From NCBI GenBank assembly GCA_027704905.1, contig JANIIK010000475.1, positions 1-64,000 of the forward strand: 64,000 nt of DNA, read 5' to 3'. The notes under the pieces are model-generated. The model was not told where the DNA came from, made no database searches, and saw only the letters and a list, made by a program, of their open reading frames with translations. Positions 11,670 to 23,232 of the stretch are shown piece by piece. The stretch is from Muraenolepis orangiensis (Eukaryota > Chordata > Actinopteri > Gadiformes > Muraenolepididae). A program made the translations under genes and the position numbers. How positions within the stretch are numbered: position 1 is the first letter of the stretch; each line of letters begins with the position of its first letter.

Positions 11670-13030
11670 GCTACCATCCATCCATCCATCGTCTACCGCT
11701 TATCCGTGGTCGGGCCTCGGAGGTAGCACCTTCAGCAGGGGACTCTAAACTTCCCTCTCCCTGGCAACATCGACTAGCTCTGACTGGGGGATCCCAAGGC
11801 ATTCCCAGGCCAGCGTGGAGATGTAATCACCCCACCTGTACCTTTGTCTGCCCGGTGGTCTCTTCCCAGTTGGATGTGTCTTGAAAACCTCCGTCAGGAG
11901 GTGACCAGGAAGCATCCTTACTAGAGGCCAGAACCACCTCAACTGGCTCCTTTCTACGCGAAGGAGCAGCGGCTCTACTCAGAGTCTCTCATGAGTGACC
12001 GAACATCTCACCCCTAAGGGAGATATCAGCCACCCTCCTGAGGAAAATCCTTTCGGCCGCTTGTATTCGCGATCTCGTCCTTTCGGTCATTACCCATTGT
12101 TCATGACCATAGGTGAGGGTAAGAACGAAGACTGATTAGATCGAGAGCTTTGCCTTCTGGCTCAGCTCTCTTTTGGTTACAACAGTGCGGTAAAGGGAAA
12201 CCAATACCGCTCCCGCTGCACCTATTCTCCGGTCAATCTCACGCTCCATCCTCCCCTCACTCGAGAACAAGACCCAGAGATACTTGAACTCCTTCACTTT
12301 GGATAAGGACTCCCTCCCTACTTTCAGTAGACAATCCACCGGTTTCCTTCTGAGAAATATGGCCGCAGATTTGGAGGTGCTAATCCTCATCCCAGCTGCT
12401 TCACATCCCGCTGCAAACCGATCCAGTGAGTGCTGAAGGTCACATACTGATGACACAAACAGGACCACATCATCTGCAAACAGCAGTGATTCAATCCTGA
12501 GCCCACCATACCGAAACCCCTCCCCTCCATGACTACGCCTTGAATCCTGTCCATGAAAATCATAAACAGAATAGATGACAAAGCGTAACCCTGGCGGAGC
12601 CCCCCCCCCCCCCCCCGGACACAGCTCTTGCTTTGGGAGTACACAGATTGGATGGCCCTCATTAGTGACCCCTGCACCCCATACTCCCGCAGCACCCCCC
12701 ACAGTATTTCCCGAGGGACCCGATCATATGCCTTCTCCAAATCCACAAAACACATTTAGACCGGATGGGCATACTCCCAAGCCCCCTCCAGGATCCTTGC
12801 AAGAGTGAAAAGCTGGTCCGTTGTTCCACGACCAGGGCGGAATCCACATTGTTCTTCTTCAATCTGAGGTTCGACTATCGGCCGAACCCTCCTTTCCAGC
12901 ACCTTGGAGTAGACTTTCCCAGGGAGGCTGAGTAATGTGATACCCCTGAAATTGGTACACACCCTCTGGTCCCCCTTTTTGAACAGGGGTACCACCACCC
13001 CCATTTGCCACTTAGCTGGTGTATCCTGGT
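11670..13030 (-). pseudogene. Rex3 (RTE-clade) LINE, 5'-truncated, degenerate
   Basis: On the minus strand the order is AKWQMGVVVPLFKKGD (about 13000), GITLLSLPGKVYSKVLERRV, QCGFRPGRGTTDQLF, MCFVDLEKAYDRVPREILW (12755 down), the catalytic SLLFADDVVLF (about 12465-12490), AAGMRISTSKS, EFKYLWVLFSSEGRMEREID, KRELSQKAKLS, and finally GKRPPGRQRYRWGDYISTLA. This is the RT core to C-terminus of Rex3. The 3' end carries the (atgg)n tail at 11677-11690 that is typical of RTE elements. There are several frame changes and a poly-G run at 12600-12616 interrupts the RT, so the copy is dead although the ADD residues survive. Its 5' side runs straight into a 37-bp minisatellite. Confidence 0.85.
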
Positions 13031-13706
13031 CGGACTTCATGTACTTGAACCAGTCCATCCATGGTGTAGGACTGCATGTACTTGAACCAGTCCATCCATG
13101 GTGTCGGGCTGCATGTACTTGAACCAGTCCATCCATGGTGTAGGGCTGCATGTACTTGAACCAGTCCATCCATGGTGTAGGGCTGCATGTACTTGAACCA
13201 GTCCATCCATGGTGTAGGGCTGCATGTACTTGAACCAGTCCATCCATGGTGTAGGGCTGCATGTACTTGAACCAGTCCATCCATGGTGTAGGGCTTCATG
13301 TACTTGAACCAGTCCATCCATGGTGTAGGACTTCATGTACTTGAACCAGTCCATCCATGGGGTAGGGCTGCATGTACTTGAACCAGTCCATCCATGGTGT
13401 AGGGCTGCATGTACTTGAACCAGTCCATCCATGGTGTAGGGCTGCATGTACTTGAACCAGTCCATCCATGGTGAAGGGCTGCATGTACTTGAACCAGTCC
13501 ATCCATGGTGTATGGCTTCATGTACTTGAACCAGTCCATCCATGGGGTAGGGCTGCATGTACTTGAACCAGTCCATCCATGGGGTAGGGCTTCATGTACT
13601 TGAACCAGTCCATCCATGGGGTAGGGCTGCATGTACTTGAACCAGTCCATCCATGGGGTAGGGCTGCATGTACTTGAACCAGTCCATCCATGGTGTAGGG
13701 CTGCAT
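13031..13706. repeat. 37-bp minisatellite, ~18 copies
   Basis: The unit is tgtacttgaaccagtccatc plus catggtgtagggctgca, with g/t changes at a few positions. Because 37 is not a multiple of 3, three units make 111 nt. The minus strand is stop-free in all three frames, producing overlapping 149- to 179-codon frames made of a 37-residue peptide repeat (MDWFKYMQPYTMDGLVQVHA...). These frames are a property of the repeat and not evidence of genes. Confidence 0.95.
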
Positions 13707-13750
13707 GCCTCGCAGGATAGTTGCTGCTTGCTAACAGAATCCATGCTACC

Positions 13751-14118
13751 TGACCAGAGAACAACAGTTGGAACAACAGCAATAGATAACTGGTGCTGCA
13801 TGACCAGAGAACAACAGTTGGAAGAACAGCCCTAGAGAACTTGTGCTACATGACCAGAGAACAACAGTTGGAACCACAGCCCTAGAGACCTGGTGCTACA
13901 TGACCAGAGAACAACAGTTGGAACAACAGCCCTAGAGAACTGTTGCTACATGACCAGTGAACAACAGTTGGAACAACAGCCCTAGATAACTGGTGCTATA
14001 TGACCAGAGAACAACAGTTGGAACAACAGCCCTAGAGAACTAGTGCACTAGACCAGAGAACAACAATTTGAACAACAGCCATAGAGAACTGGTGCTACAT
14101 GACCAGAGAACAACAGTT
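13751..14118. repeat. 50-bp minisatellite, ~7.4 copies
   Basis: Units start tgaccagagaacaacagttg and recur at 13751, 13801, 13851, 13901, 13951 and 14001, then at about 14050 and 14100. They share no obvious similarity with the adjacent 37-bp unit. Confidence 0.95.
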
Positions 14119-14495
14119 GATCCAGTAAAAGTCTGCAGGATGACATGCCACCCAGCGGACTTTTGCTGGCGAACAAATTTGCAAAACTGAATCCTTGTAA
14201 AATGGAGGGGAATTGATCATTGTTCATTTATAGATACTACCCACATTGTAATGATACAAACCAGGTTGAAACCGACAAACTAGTTGCTTGAAAGGCCATT
14301 CTCAAATGTGACTCCTTTGATACAATCTGCAACTAAATCAGATTTTTCTACTGCTTCAAGATGAAGGCAGGTGGCCCTGTTGTCTCTTCTCCCTCTAAGC
14401 CAGGCTCTCCAAACAAAAGCCAGCTGTCCAGGGTTTTGAAATCCCTATTTTGTATGTGTATCACTGTGTACCTTGTGTACCTTGTGTACCACTGT

Positions 14496-14496
<1 letters not shown>
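14119..14496. other. No gene seen
   Basis: Non-coding spacer. Confidence 0.5.
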
Positions 14497-14566
<70 letters not shown>

Positions 14567-14600
14567 CAAACACACACAGGCAAACACACACACACATTTA
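14497..14600. repeat. (CA)n microsatellite preceded by cttgtgtac repeats
   Basis: A CA tract of about 65 bp with imperfect flanks. The preceding tgtgtaccttgtgtaccttg is a short 10-bp tandem. Confidence 0.95.
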
Positions 14601-15048
14601 TACTGATGCCGGATTCCAGCATCAGCAGCATATCAGTACATGATGGTATACATAATGGTCCCACTGGGAGTATTCTGCTGTTTGATATGACAGATGGAGG
14701 TAGACCTGTGCAGATGGAAAGTGTTCCTCAGTGTTCCATGTCTTACTGTACTTAGACAGTAGACTGTATGCTGTTTGGTAATCACTGGAACCAGCCCCCA
14801 CCACCTCCACCTCTCTATTCCTTCTTTGTGTGGTGCATTTATAACACGGCCCACAATGATTTAAGAGGGAGCAAAAGGTCAGGCAATTAAGATATGTGTA
14901 GTCTAACATTTTAACTAGTTTGCACATCACTAGTTTGCACACCATAAGTGACCGTAGCTCTTTTCAAGTTTAAGAACCCTGCATTGTATTCACTATGCTC
15001 AATTTGCATATGAATATATTATGTCATGTTCAGTAGTGAACTCCACTC

Positions 15049-15052
<4 letters not shown>
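14601..15052. other. No gene seen
   Basis: Non-coding. No motif recognised. Confidence 0.5.
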
Positions 15053-15084
<32 letters not shown>

Positions 15085-15120
15085 AGCACACATACATACA
15101 CACACATACACACACACACA
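15053..15120. repeat. (CA)n microsatellite
   Basis: Imperfect CA/CATA tract. Confidence 0.9.
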
Positions 15121-15383
15121 GGTCAAAAGTGCATTTCATTCCTAACAAGTATCCAAGAACTGAACCAGTGCTCAGGTAAAAGTACAATAACTTGGCAAAC
15201 AATAGAACAATATCTAACTAACACATAAACAATCTACTCAAAAGTAGCTCACACACTGCACTTTGGATCTGTAAAAACCTGAGGTTTTGCTGCACTATGT
15301 CAGGTGGTCTTGCAGTGATTTCTCCTTCATGGGGTTCTCTGTCAGTGTTTGATGTGAAGTGATTGGATGCCACCGTGCTGCGA

Positions 15384-15413
15384 CCGCTATACCTCCTGAG
15401 CTATACTGCCGCC
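15384..15413 (-). mobile_element. SINE head fragment
   Basis: On the minus strand it reads ggcggcagtatagctcagga followed by ggtatagcgg, the box A end of the SINE at 5022-5262. Only about 30 bp are recognisable. Confidence 0.6.
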
Positions 15414-15560
15414 ACAGATGGTGCTCATCATTTTTGGTCAACACACTGTAAATCCTTTCACTGTCATTTTGCACTGTAAATTCAATTTCACTTTTCACTT
15501 TTCACATGTCACTTTTTCAGTATTCATCTGAGTTATTTCTTAGTATTTTATTACTGCCAA

Positions 15561-16924
15561 AGCTGGGGTTGTGTTGCTCGACCTAACAGCCGCATATGAC
15601 ACCGTCTGGCACCGTGGACTTCACCTGAAGCTGCTGAGGACTATCCCAGACCGGCATATGGTGAAGTTCATAATGGAGATGCTGTCCAACCGCAGCTTCA
15701 TCCTCCGAACCAGCGATGGCCAGCGGAGCAGACTGAGGACATTGAGAAACGGGGTGCCACAGGGGTCTGTCCTCTCACCACTGCTGTTTAATATTTACAT
15801 CCACAACCTCCCGGAGACAACATCCAGACAATATGGTTACGCGGATGATCTGGCCATCATGCTGCGTCGAACAACGTCAGCAGTGGAACAGGGTCTCAAC
15901 CAGGACATGGGCATCTTGGCTGCCTACCTGCGCAAGTGGCGTCTGCAGCTCAGTACTGGGAAGACTGTGGCGGCCGCATACCACCTGTGCAACAGAGAGG
16001 CCAAAAGGGAACTGTCGGTGTCCGTCGACAACAAGCGCCTGGAGCACCAACTAGCCCCCAACTACCTCGGTGTTCGGCTGGACAGGACACTGTCCTACAA
16101 ACAGCACCTTGAGGAAGTGAGAGCCAAAGTGACAGCAAGGGTCTCGCTTATCCGCCGCCTTGCTGGCACAACCTGGGGTGCCTCCGCCAGGACACTACGA
16201 ATCTCCACACAAGCCCTGGTGTTCTCTGCTGCCGAATACTGCGCCCCAGTCTGGAGTAGAAGCCCACATGTGAAGAAGGTTGATCCTATCATCAACAATG
16301 CCCTTCGGATCATAACCGGTTGCCTGAAGCCCACCCCCGTGTCCTACCTGCAAGTCCTAGCGGGAATTGCCCCGGCCGGTCTCCGACGAGAGGCCGCTAT
16401 CCTCGCACTTGCAAGGAAAGCCCAAGAACATGACTGGCATATCCTGCACGAAACAACAACAAAGGCAGCGCCCCCAAGCAAACTCAAGTCCCGTCACCCC
16501 TACAACAGGACAGCACAAGAGATGCTTGGTTCCATCCCTGAGGACCTGTCTACAAGGGCATGGCTAGCAACTTCCTGGAAGCAGGAATGGGAGTCGGCTG
16601 AGCCCACACGTCTGCACCATCACATCCAAGACCCGGGAGACGGAGTCGAAGGAGAACATCTACCACGCCGGCATTGGACCCTGCTGAACCACCTCCGTAC
16701 TGGGGTTGGTCGCTTCAAAGCGTCCATGAAGGAGTGGGGCCTGGCAGACAGCGCAGTATGCGAGTGTGGCGAGCCTGAGCAGACTGCCGACCACATAATC
16801 ACCAACTGTCCTCTGTACAGACCTCCTTCAGAGGCTGGCCTCTTCCAAGTGGGACCAGAGACGAGAGGGTGGCTTTGTGACACTGAGCTGGACATATGAC
16901 GATGATACACAAAAGAAGAAGAAG
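15561..16924 (+). pseudogene. 5'-truncated non-LTR retrotransposon with open 442-codon RT/C-terminal frame
   Basis: The frame 15571-16899 encodes the second half of a LINE ORF2. It contains DLTAAYDTVWHRGL (RT motif A region), NGVPQGSVLSPLLFNIY (motif B), the catalytic YADD at 15838-15849, then NYLGVRLDRTLSY, and a C-terminal zinc-binding segment CECGEPEQTADHIITNCP (CxCx..HxxxxC). It ends 25 bp before a (gaa)n tail. No endonuclease or RT fingers are present. The insertion is bounded by an 8-bp duplication actgccaa at 15553-15560 and 16925-16932, so this is a complete 5'-truncated insertion event. The clade is uncertain (jockey/CR1-related group). The frame is unbroken, so it is fairly young. 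The first ATG is just internal and is not a real start. Confidence 0.85.
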
Positions 16925-17215
16925 ACTGCCAATTTGCACTATACGTATTGTTGTGTATTGTATATACCTACGTATTACTGTAATAATACTGTAAATTGTG
17001 CAATTCATCTATCAATACATTTAGATTTAATTTAGAGTTAATTTAGTTATATTTTGTTTATACTACTTTAGCTTAGTTTAGTTTGTTGTTATTTAGTTTT
17101 TAGGTATTAGTATATTTTGTGTGCATTATTCCCCCTGTTTCAACTGTTGCACCTTAATTTCCCTCGGGATAAATAAAGTTATCTTGAATCTTGAATCTTG
17201 AATCTGTATTAAGAG
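16925..17215 (+). mobile_element. 3' tail of a second LINE, split by the insertion above
   Basis: AT-rich 3' region ending ccctcgggataaataaagtt and then (cttgaat)n at 17194-17214, a typical CR1/L2-group tail. The sequence left of 15553 is presumably its other part. Confidence 0.6.
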
Positions 17216-17926
17216 TTCTTGAGCTGATTTATGCCTCCTTTGGCTCTCTGCTTCTCCAATAAAATGCCAAATTGGACATTGTGAATTGATGAATACAGTT
17301 TGACTCTCTCTGTTGCACTTCCTCTCAGTGTCTTTGGTCAACCGTCTCCCTCTGTGTCCACATCTCATCTCTTGGACAAGCATTTCTGTGCTCGACGTGT
17401 TCAAGGGATATTCAATATCCCTGATGGGAAATATTTGACTGATGAAGTACTGCAAAACATTATTTCATGAAAGAGGCAATAAACTATAAATATTAAATAA
17501 TTTGGTCTTTTCAAGTTGCTTTGTTAAACAAATAACCAGTTTGTTTATGTTTGTGCCATCTCAAGAAAGCAGCTTTCTGTGAACACATATTTCCATTCAC
17601 AGCCATTTGTTGCTCATATTTAGCTAACACAACCAACTACCACCAACACCATTACCGGAAGGCTGGCTCCATCTAGCCAGAGGAGCTGGGCTACTGGGCT
17701 AATTCCCAGTGGGCTAATTGAAGTGACCTTAACCTGAACCACACTAAACCATGCCTATGAATGTAACCATCTGTAACTTAATACATTAAGTAAACCAACC
17801 AGCGTTAGCCACCACCTAAACGTATGTATTTGTAACGGGTCAGCTTGAATACATGGCAGAGAACAGTGAATCTTTCCATCCTCTCTAGTATTGCTAGCAT
17901 GCGCCGGTGAGAAGAACATGGCACAC
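17216..17926. other. No gene seen
   Basis: Non-coding. No repeat family was recognised. Confidence 0.5.
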
Positions 17927-18205
17927 AAGTCAAGTCAAGTCAAGTCAAGTCTATTGTCACTTCACAGTTTACACAAGTATAAAGCAGTAATGTGAAAATC
18001 GTATGTGCAATACCCGACGACAGACAGCAGTTATAAAATAAAAGTAAGATAAAAATAGATAAAAATAGAATAACATTTTTTTTTAAAATTAAAATAAAAA
18101 TAAAAATGCAATTTTTAAAATGCTAAATATCGGCACAGAAAAGAGCAATATGTATATATAAATCAATGTAATAAAATATACATTGTTATATGCTATACGC
18201 CCTTG
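17927..18205 (-). mobile_element. Short 3'-UTR copy of the (CTTGA)-tailed LINE
   Basis: Starts with (caagt)n, then ctattgtcacttcacagttt...aagtataaagcagt...caatacccgacgacagacag. The same 3' region ends the LINEs at 39252-40048 (plus) and 60749-63870 (minus). Only the untranslated tail was inserted. Confidence 0.8.
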
Positions 18206-21200
18206 TTGTGTTGTTTGTACGGCACTTCTCGGCTTCTTCTCAAGTGTTCCTATGAACCCGAAAACATGGCTTATGTCAACGCCTAATATCCATCATCAGT
18301 GACGTAGTTTGTTTGCTTAAAATTTGCTTCAGCTGTTAGCTAGTATTTGTTGGTCAGTAAGAGATTGGATTTAATTTAATTTTGGGTTACAAAACGGGAT
18401 ATTTCATTTTACAAAAATGAAATATCCCGAAGGTTAAACTGTTATTTCTTCCGATGATAGATGGAGCCAAATGAGGTGCTGTGGCCAAATGCTTTTTTAA
18501 ATTATTGTTTCGTTATTATTATTTAATATTATTGTTAATACTAGACCATTCTGAACCATCTGACAGTCCAATCCAACAGTTTATACAAACCTAAACTCTG
18601 AAACAAGATGGGCATTTAGTTTTTGCTGCGTTGTCTCTGACCTATTCAAATGGCATTTAATTTGACTGATTTGAAGGTCAGGTGCTTTGCATTTAGCCAG
18701 GATGCTAATTGTGCTCCACTGGTCAGTCGGTGATGTGGCGTCACCCTTTAAAGTTCACAGTTCACCAGGAAAACATTTAGTTGTTGCTGAAAAAACTATT
18801 CTCAGTTGGTTGCTCCATTAAGCATCCATATGCTAACAGAAGGGGTCAGGACTGAGCTCAACAGATATCTGCTTCTTGTTGAAGAAATGTGGTCTTTAAG
18901 CGAGAATCACGAGAATGCCATAATATTTAAGCTTACTAGTTGATCTATTATATTTATATATCCTAGAGGTTCTCCAGCGGACTCAAGGGGACATAAAACA
19001 GACTGTTGAAGCGAACCCCAGAGGAACAAATACAATGGACCCACACGTTTTGCTTCAGTGTCCCTCTAGAGACTGACCTCAGGTTCACTTACTACTATTT
19101 TATTGTACTATCAGAAAAAATCGAGTTGTCTTTTTAAGATGTTTCCTTCGTATTGTCTCCAACCATCGAACCTTAGTGAAGAACAGCTTGAATTCTCCAC
19201 CACATTGTCCTCCTTGTGTCGCCACTAGTCCTGGCATGGCAGGCTCAATTTAAAACCATGCAATGGAACATGTTCTCACACTGTTCCATTTAGATAAAGA
19301 AAAGTGCAGAAATCTTCAGTTGTCCATCTGTGCAATCAAGATGCTCTGGAGGCCGTCGCTGTTGAGGAATACTGCCAGGTATGACTGGAAGTGAAATTCA
19401 CTATATTTAAAAAATAATGACTTAATTCTAATATGAATATATAACATGTTCATGGTCAGTCACTGCTGTGTTCTGGAACATATACTGTCAAAGATATCTC
19501 ATTTGGTCCTGATATCTTAATCCACGTCTGCTGCATGATGCAGCATTATCCATGCTGTTGATCCCCCATTCATTCATTCATCCATGCATCTATTAATCCC
19601 TTGATTTATTGCTTCATTCATTCATTCATTCATTCATTCATTCATTTATTCATTCTGCAAAAGGCTGTGTTTGCAAGTATTGTTGTATGTGGAAATTAAG
19701 TGGTTAATGTGTTTTTTGTGGTTTGTTTGTTTGTGGTTGTTTCTAGGTCACAGTCGTCTTTTCTTAAGGAAACTAATTGTGTTGAACTAGTCCACTATGT
19801 TTTGTTAATGTGGACTACCTTAATGTGCTATGCTTCTCTTCTCCTTTGCTTATAGAACAAACTGTGTTACCTTCTATTATAATAACGCATTATAATACAG
19901 CTTTCCGTAATTCAACTGATTGATCGAATTGATTTACACACTCAACTGGATTAACCCTTTTCACTTTTCTACGATTCTAAAGAACATTCTTTCTTGTTTT
20001 GTTTAGGTTTCCTGCTTTTTAAAGGAGAATGGGTTATTTACATGTTTGGATTTGAAAGGTTTCTGATCGCTCTGCTGCTCTCCCGGAATTTTCCCTGAAA
20101 GTGTGGCCGAAATTCTAATAGTTGGTTGAGCTACTAAATGCTGACATGGAGAAATGACAAAGTCATTAGTTAATGCGAGTGGCTCCAGTGCCCACTACAT
20201 GCTGAGGCTGTGGGTGAGGAGACATGGAGAGGTAGAGTATTCTCTAAAAGCTCTAGTCGTGTACCTGTTAGGATGCACGTCTGTTTTCATCCATCAGGCC
20301 TTTTCATGTATGGAGCACGGCAGCAGCAGCATCCAGAGCCCTGTTCTCAGAGGCAGCTCACGTTCACAGAAGCCATGTTCACTCTCTGGATCTACACTTT
20401 GCTGCTCTTTTGCTTCAGCATTGCTGTGGCGGAGCTTTCGAGATCAGGACCTGAACTCATATACAATGCTATATAAAGCTGTGCACACAGCCTTTCCTCT
20501 ATCAGGAGGCAGTCAGTACTTTAGGGAATGCTGTAGGCAGCTGTGGGAAACCCTGTTTATACAATGGTTAGGTTGACTGCCTCGGTATGAGCCAACACAT
20601 ATCTGACCAATCAGGGCATATATGATATGCTCTACTATATACTATACTATATACTATAAACAACACTATATACTATACTATGTACTATACTATAAACTAT
20701 AAACACCACTATATACTATACTATGAAGTAAACTTTATGCTATAAACAACACTATACTATAACAGTTTGTTTTTATCAGGCAGGGGGTGAGCAAACGTTT
20801 TGTTTATTCGGTAGCACTTTACAAGAAGAGTACATTAATTAACCAATAATTCATTACTTCATTAGTTAATGAAGTAATAGGCATTTACTTATAGAAACAG
20901 TTAACAGTTAACTCATCTATTAACTTGTCTATTTAGCATTAATAGTATTCAGGTTAATTCTTTAATAAGGTTACCCACTAGCCATAATGACCTAATGACC
21001 TAGCTACCCACTAACCTAATGCTAATGCTATTTTACACAGATATAACTGAAGGGTTAAAAACGGTGAATTATGTTTTGGTTTTGTGCTAATAGAACCTTT
21101 GTGCCAGTGCTCCTCTCATCCATCTGACACATAACCAGCTCTGGACCACTCAATAGCACTCCATAAGCTCTGGGGTTAACAGCCAACGTGTCCATCTTCA

Positions 21201-21782
21201 TACATCACCCAATATCTGACATCTTAATGCCTGTACCCATGTATCATGTGTCTCATAACATGCTTTTTCCTGCTGTTTTCATGGCCCTTTTTTTTGCCTG
21301 CGTGTGTAGAGTTGCATTGTAACACATATTATGCCTCTCCTGTTTCCTTCATCATGATAACCCTGCATGTATTTTCCCTCTGTTCATCTTTCTTCATGCT
21401 TCCCCCCCATGAAGACATGTCTATTGTTGTGCCCCACGCTCTAACCAATCCCATCATAATCGGGCCTGCTGAGGCTAATGAACACCTGGGATCTACCCTT
21501 CTTAAGGCTGCCGAAGACCGACGTCAGGTGCTTGCTCATTGAGAAGCTTATGGCTCCCTCCTACTCTAGAACCTGTGTGTCTCCAGCTCCGACTACGTCT
21601 CGTCCTACAAATATAATGACATTTCTGAGTGGTTGCGACTGTTATTTACACTTATCTTGCTCTAACATCTCAAATGTGCTCATCATGGCTCATTTACATT
21701 ACATTGTAAAGTCCCATTGTCACTGAAGCAGAAATATCACTAGTAACAACACAGCAGTTCAGTGTTATTGTCTTGACATAAT

Positions 21783-21786
<4 letters not shown>
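18206..21786. other. 3.6 kb without recognisable genes
   Basis: No exon or repeat family could be assigned. Small structures seen are a 16-bp perfect hairpin at 18395-18429, a (CATT)n tract at about 19563-19652, ctatactatata low-complexity DNA at about 20620-20760, and a 33-codon frame at 20376-20476 with a signal-peptide-like start (MFTLWIYTLLLFCFSIAVA) but no splice donor. Confidence 0.5.
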
Positions 21787-22530
<744 letters not shown>

Positions 22531-22651
22531 ATGCGTGTCACGGTTACGGTGGTTGACAGGGGGCGTTGCCAGGCCGCGTGCGCTAGAGGCGCACACACAC
22601 GCACCTGCCAACCATTACCGTGGCTAATTGCCATTGATGTCACCTGGGGGC

Positions 22652-22692
22652 TATTTATACAGCGGCGTCAGTGAGAGACGTCGCTCGTTCGT
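22652..22692 (+). promoter_or_regulatory. LTR core promoter and predicted transcript start
   Basis: TATTTATA at 22652-22659 lies 31 bp before gctcgttcgt (22683-22692). The distance matches the usual TATA-to-start spacing, so the transcript should begin at or just before this decamer. The decamer is the exact reverse complement of the primer site at 23219-23228. The identical layout occurs at 33295-33335 in element 2. Confidence 0.7.
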
Positions 22693-22833
22693 ACTAGGTG
22701 TAACCGGTACGCTACCAGTCCCCAGGTGACATTCATCCCTGGTCCTGATCACCCTGCTACGGACTATCGGAGAGATAGCCCGCCCGTCTGCTGTTCCAGC
22801 CCCTCGTCGGTCCCGGAGTACCGCCCGTCATCT

Positions 22834-23097
22834 ACCTGTCGGTACGACGCACCTCGACCTCCCGGTAACCTGACCATCGCCTGTCCCCAACGACCCGCTC
22901 GCCTACTACCTGTCGGCACGACGCACCTCGACCTCCCGGTAACCTGACCATCGCCTGTCCCCAACGAGCCGTTCGCCTACTACCTGTCGGCACGACGCAC
23001 CTCGACCTCCCGGTAACCTGACCATCGCCTGTCCCCAACGATCCGCTCGTCTCCTACCTGTCGGCTTGACGCACCTCGATCTCCCGGTCCCAGCTCC
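22834..23097. repeat. 74-bp tandem repeat inside the LTR
   Basis: Units begin acctgtcgg at 22834, 22908, 22982 and 23056, the last one partial. Element 2's LTR has one unit fewer (starts 33480, 33554 and 33628). That accounts for most of the 681 versus 610 bp length difference. Confidence 0.92.
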
Positions 23098-23218
23098 CTC
23101 GTCGGTCCTGGGGGATAACCTTCTATTGTGTTTTGTGCCATCAATAAACCCCTGTTCTTCCTTTCCTGGTCTCCGCCTGCGTTCTGGGTCCAACCTCACC
23201 ACACACCGTCGTGACAGA

Positions 23219-23228
23219 ACGAACGAGC
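23219..23228 (+). promoter_or_regulatory. Primer-binding site, self-priming type
   Basis: acgaacgagc, two bases after the 5' LTR end, is perfectly complementary to the predicted 5' end of the element's own RNA (22683-22692). No tRNA-type TGG-start site is seen. This arrangement is known for Tf1 and related sushi-type elements. Confidence 0.7.
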
Positions 23229-23232
23229 CATT

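Larger units (their letters stand above)
22536..23216 (+). repeat. 5' LTR of element 1 (681 bp)
   Basis: Starts TGTCACGGTTACGG and ends CACCGTCGTGACA, so the ends form a short inverted repeat. It contains a TATA box (22652-22659), a self-complementary start motif (22683-22692), three full and one partial 74-bp tandem units from 22834 to about 23097, and a polyadenylation signal aataaa at 23143-23148. Confidence 0.97.

Noticed and set aside
13012..13801. Repeat proteins MDWFKYMQPYTMDG on the minus strand
   Set aside because: The 37-bp minisatellite is stop-free in all three frames. No start context or flanking gene supports translation.
13031..14118. CRISPR-like spaced repeats
   Set aside because: The units are tandem with no unique spacers, and the DNA is eukaryotic.
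20376..20476. Possible signal-peptide first exon (MFTLWIYTLLLFCFSIAVA) for the CNTNAP gene
   Set aside because: No splice donor follows, the frame stops after 33 codons, and no second or third exon was found before 36488.
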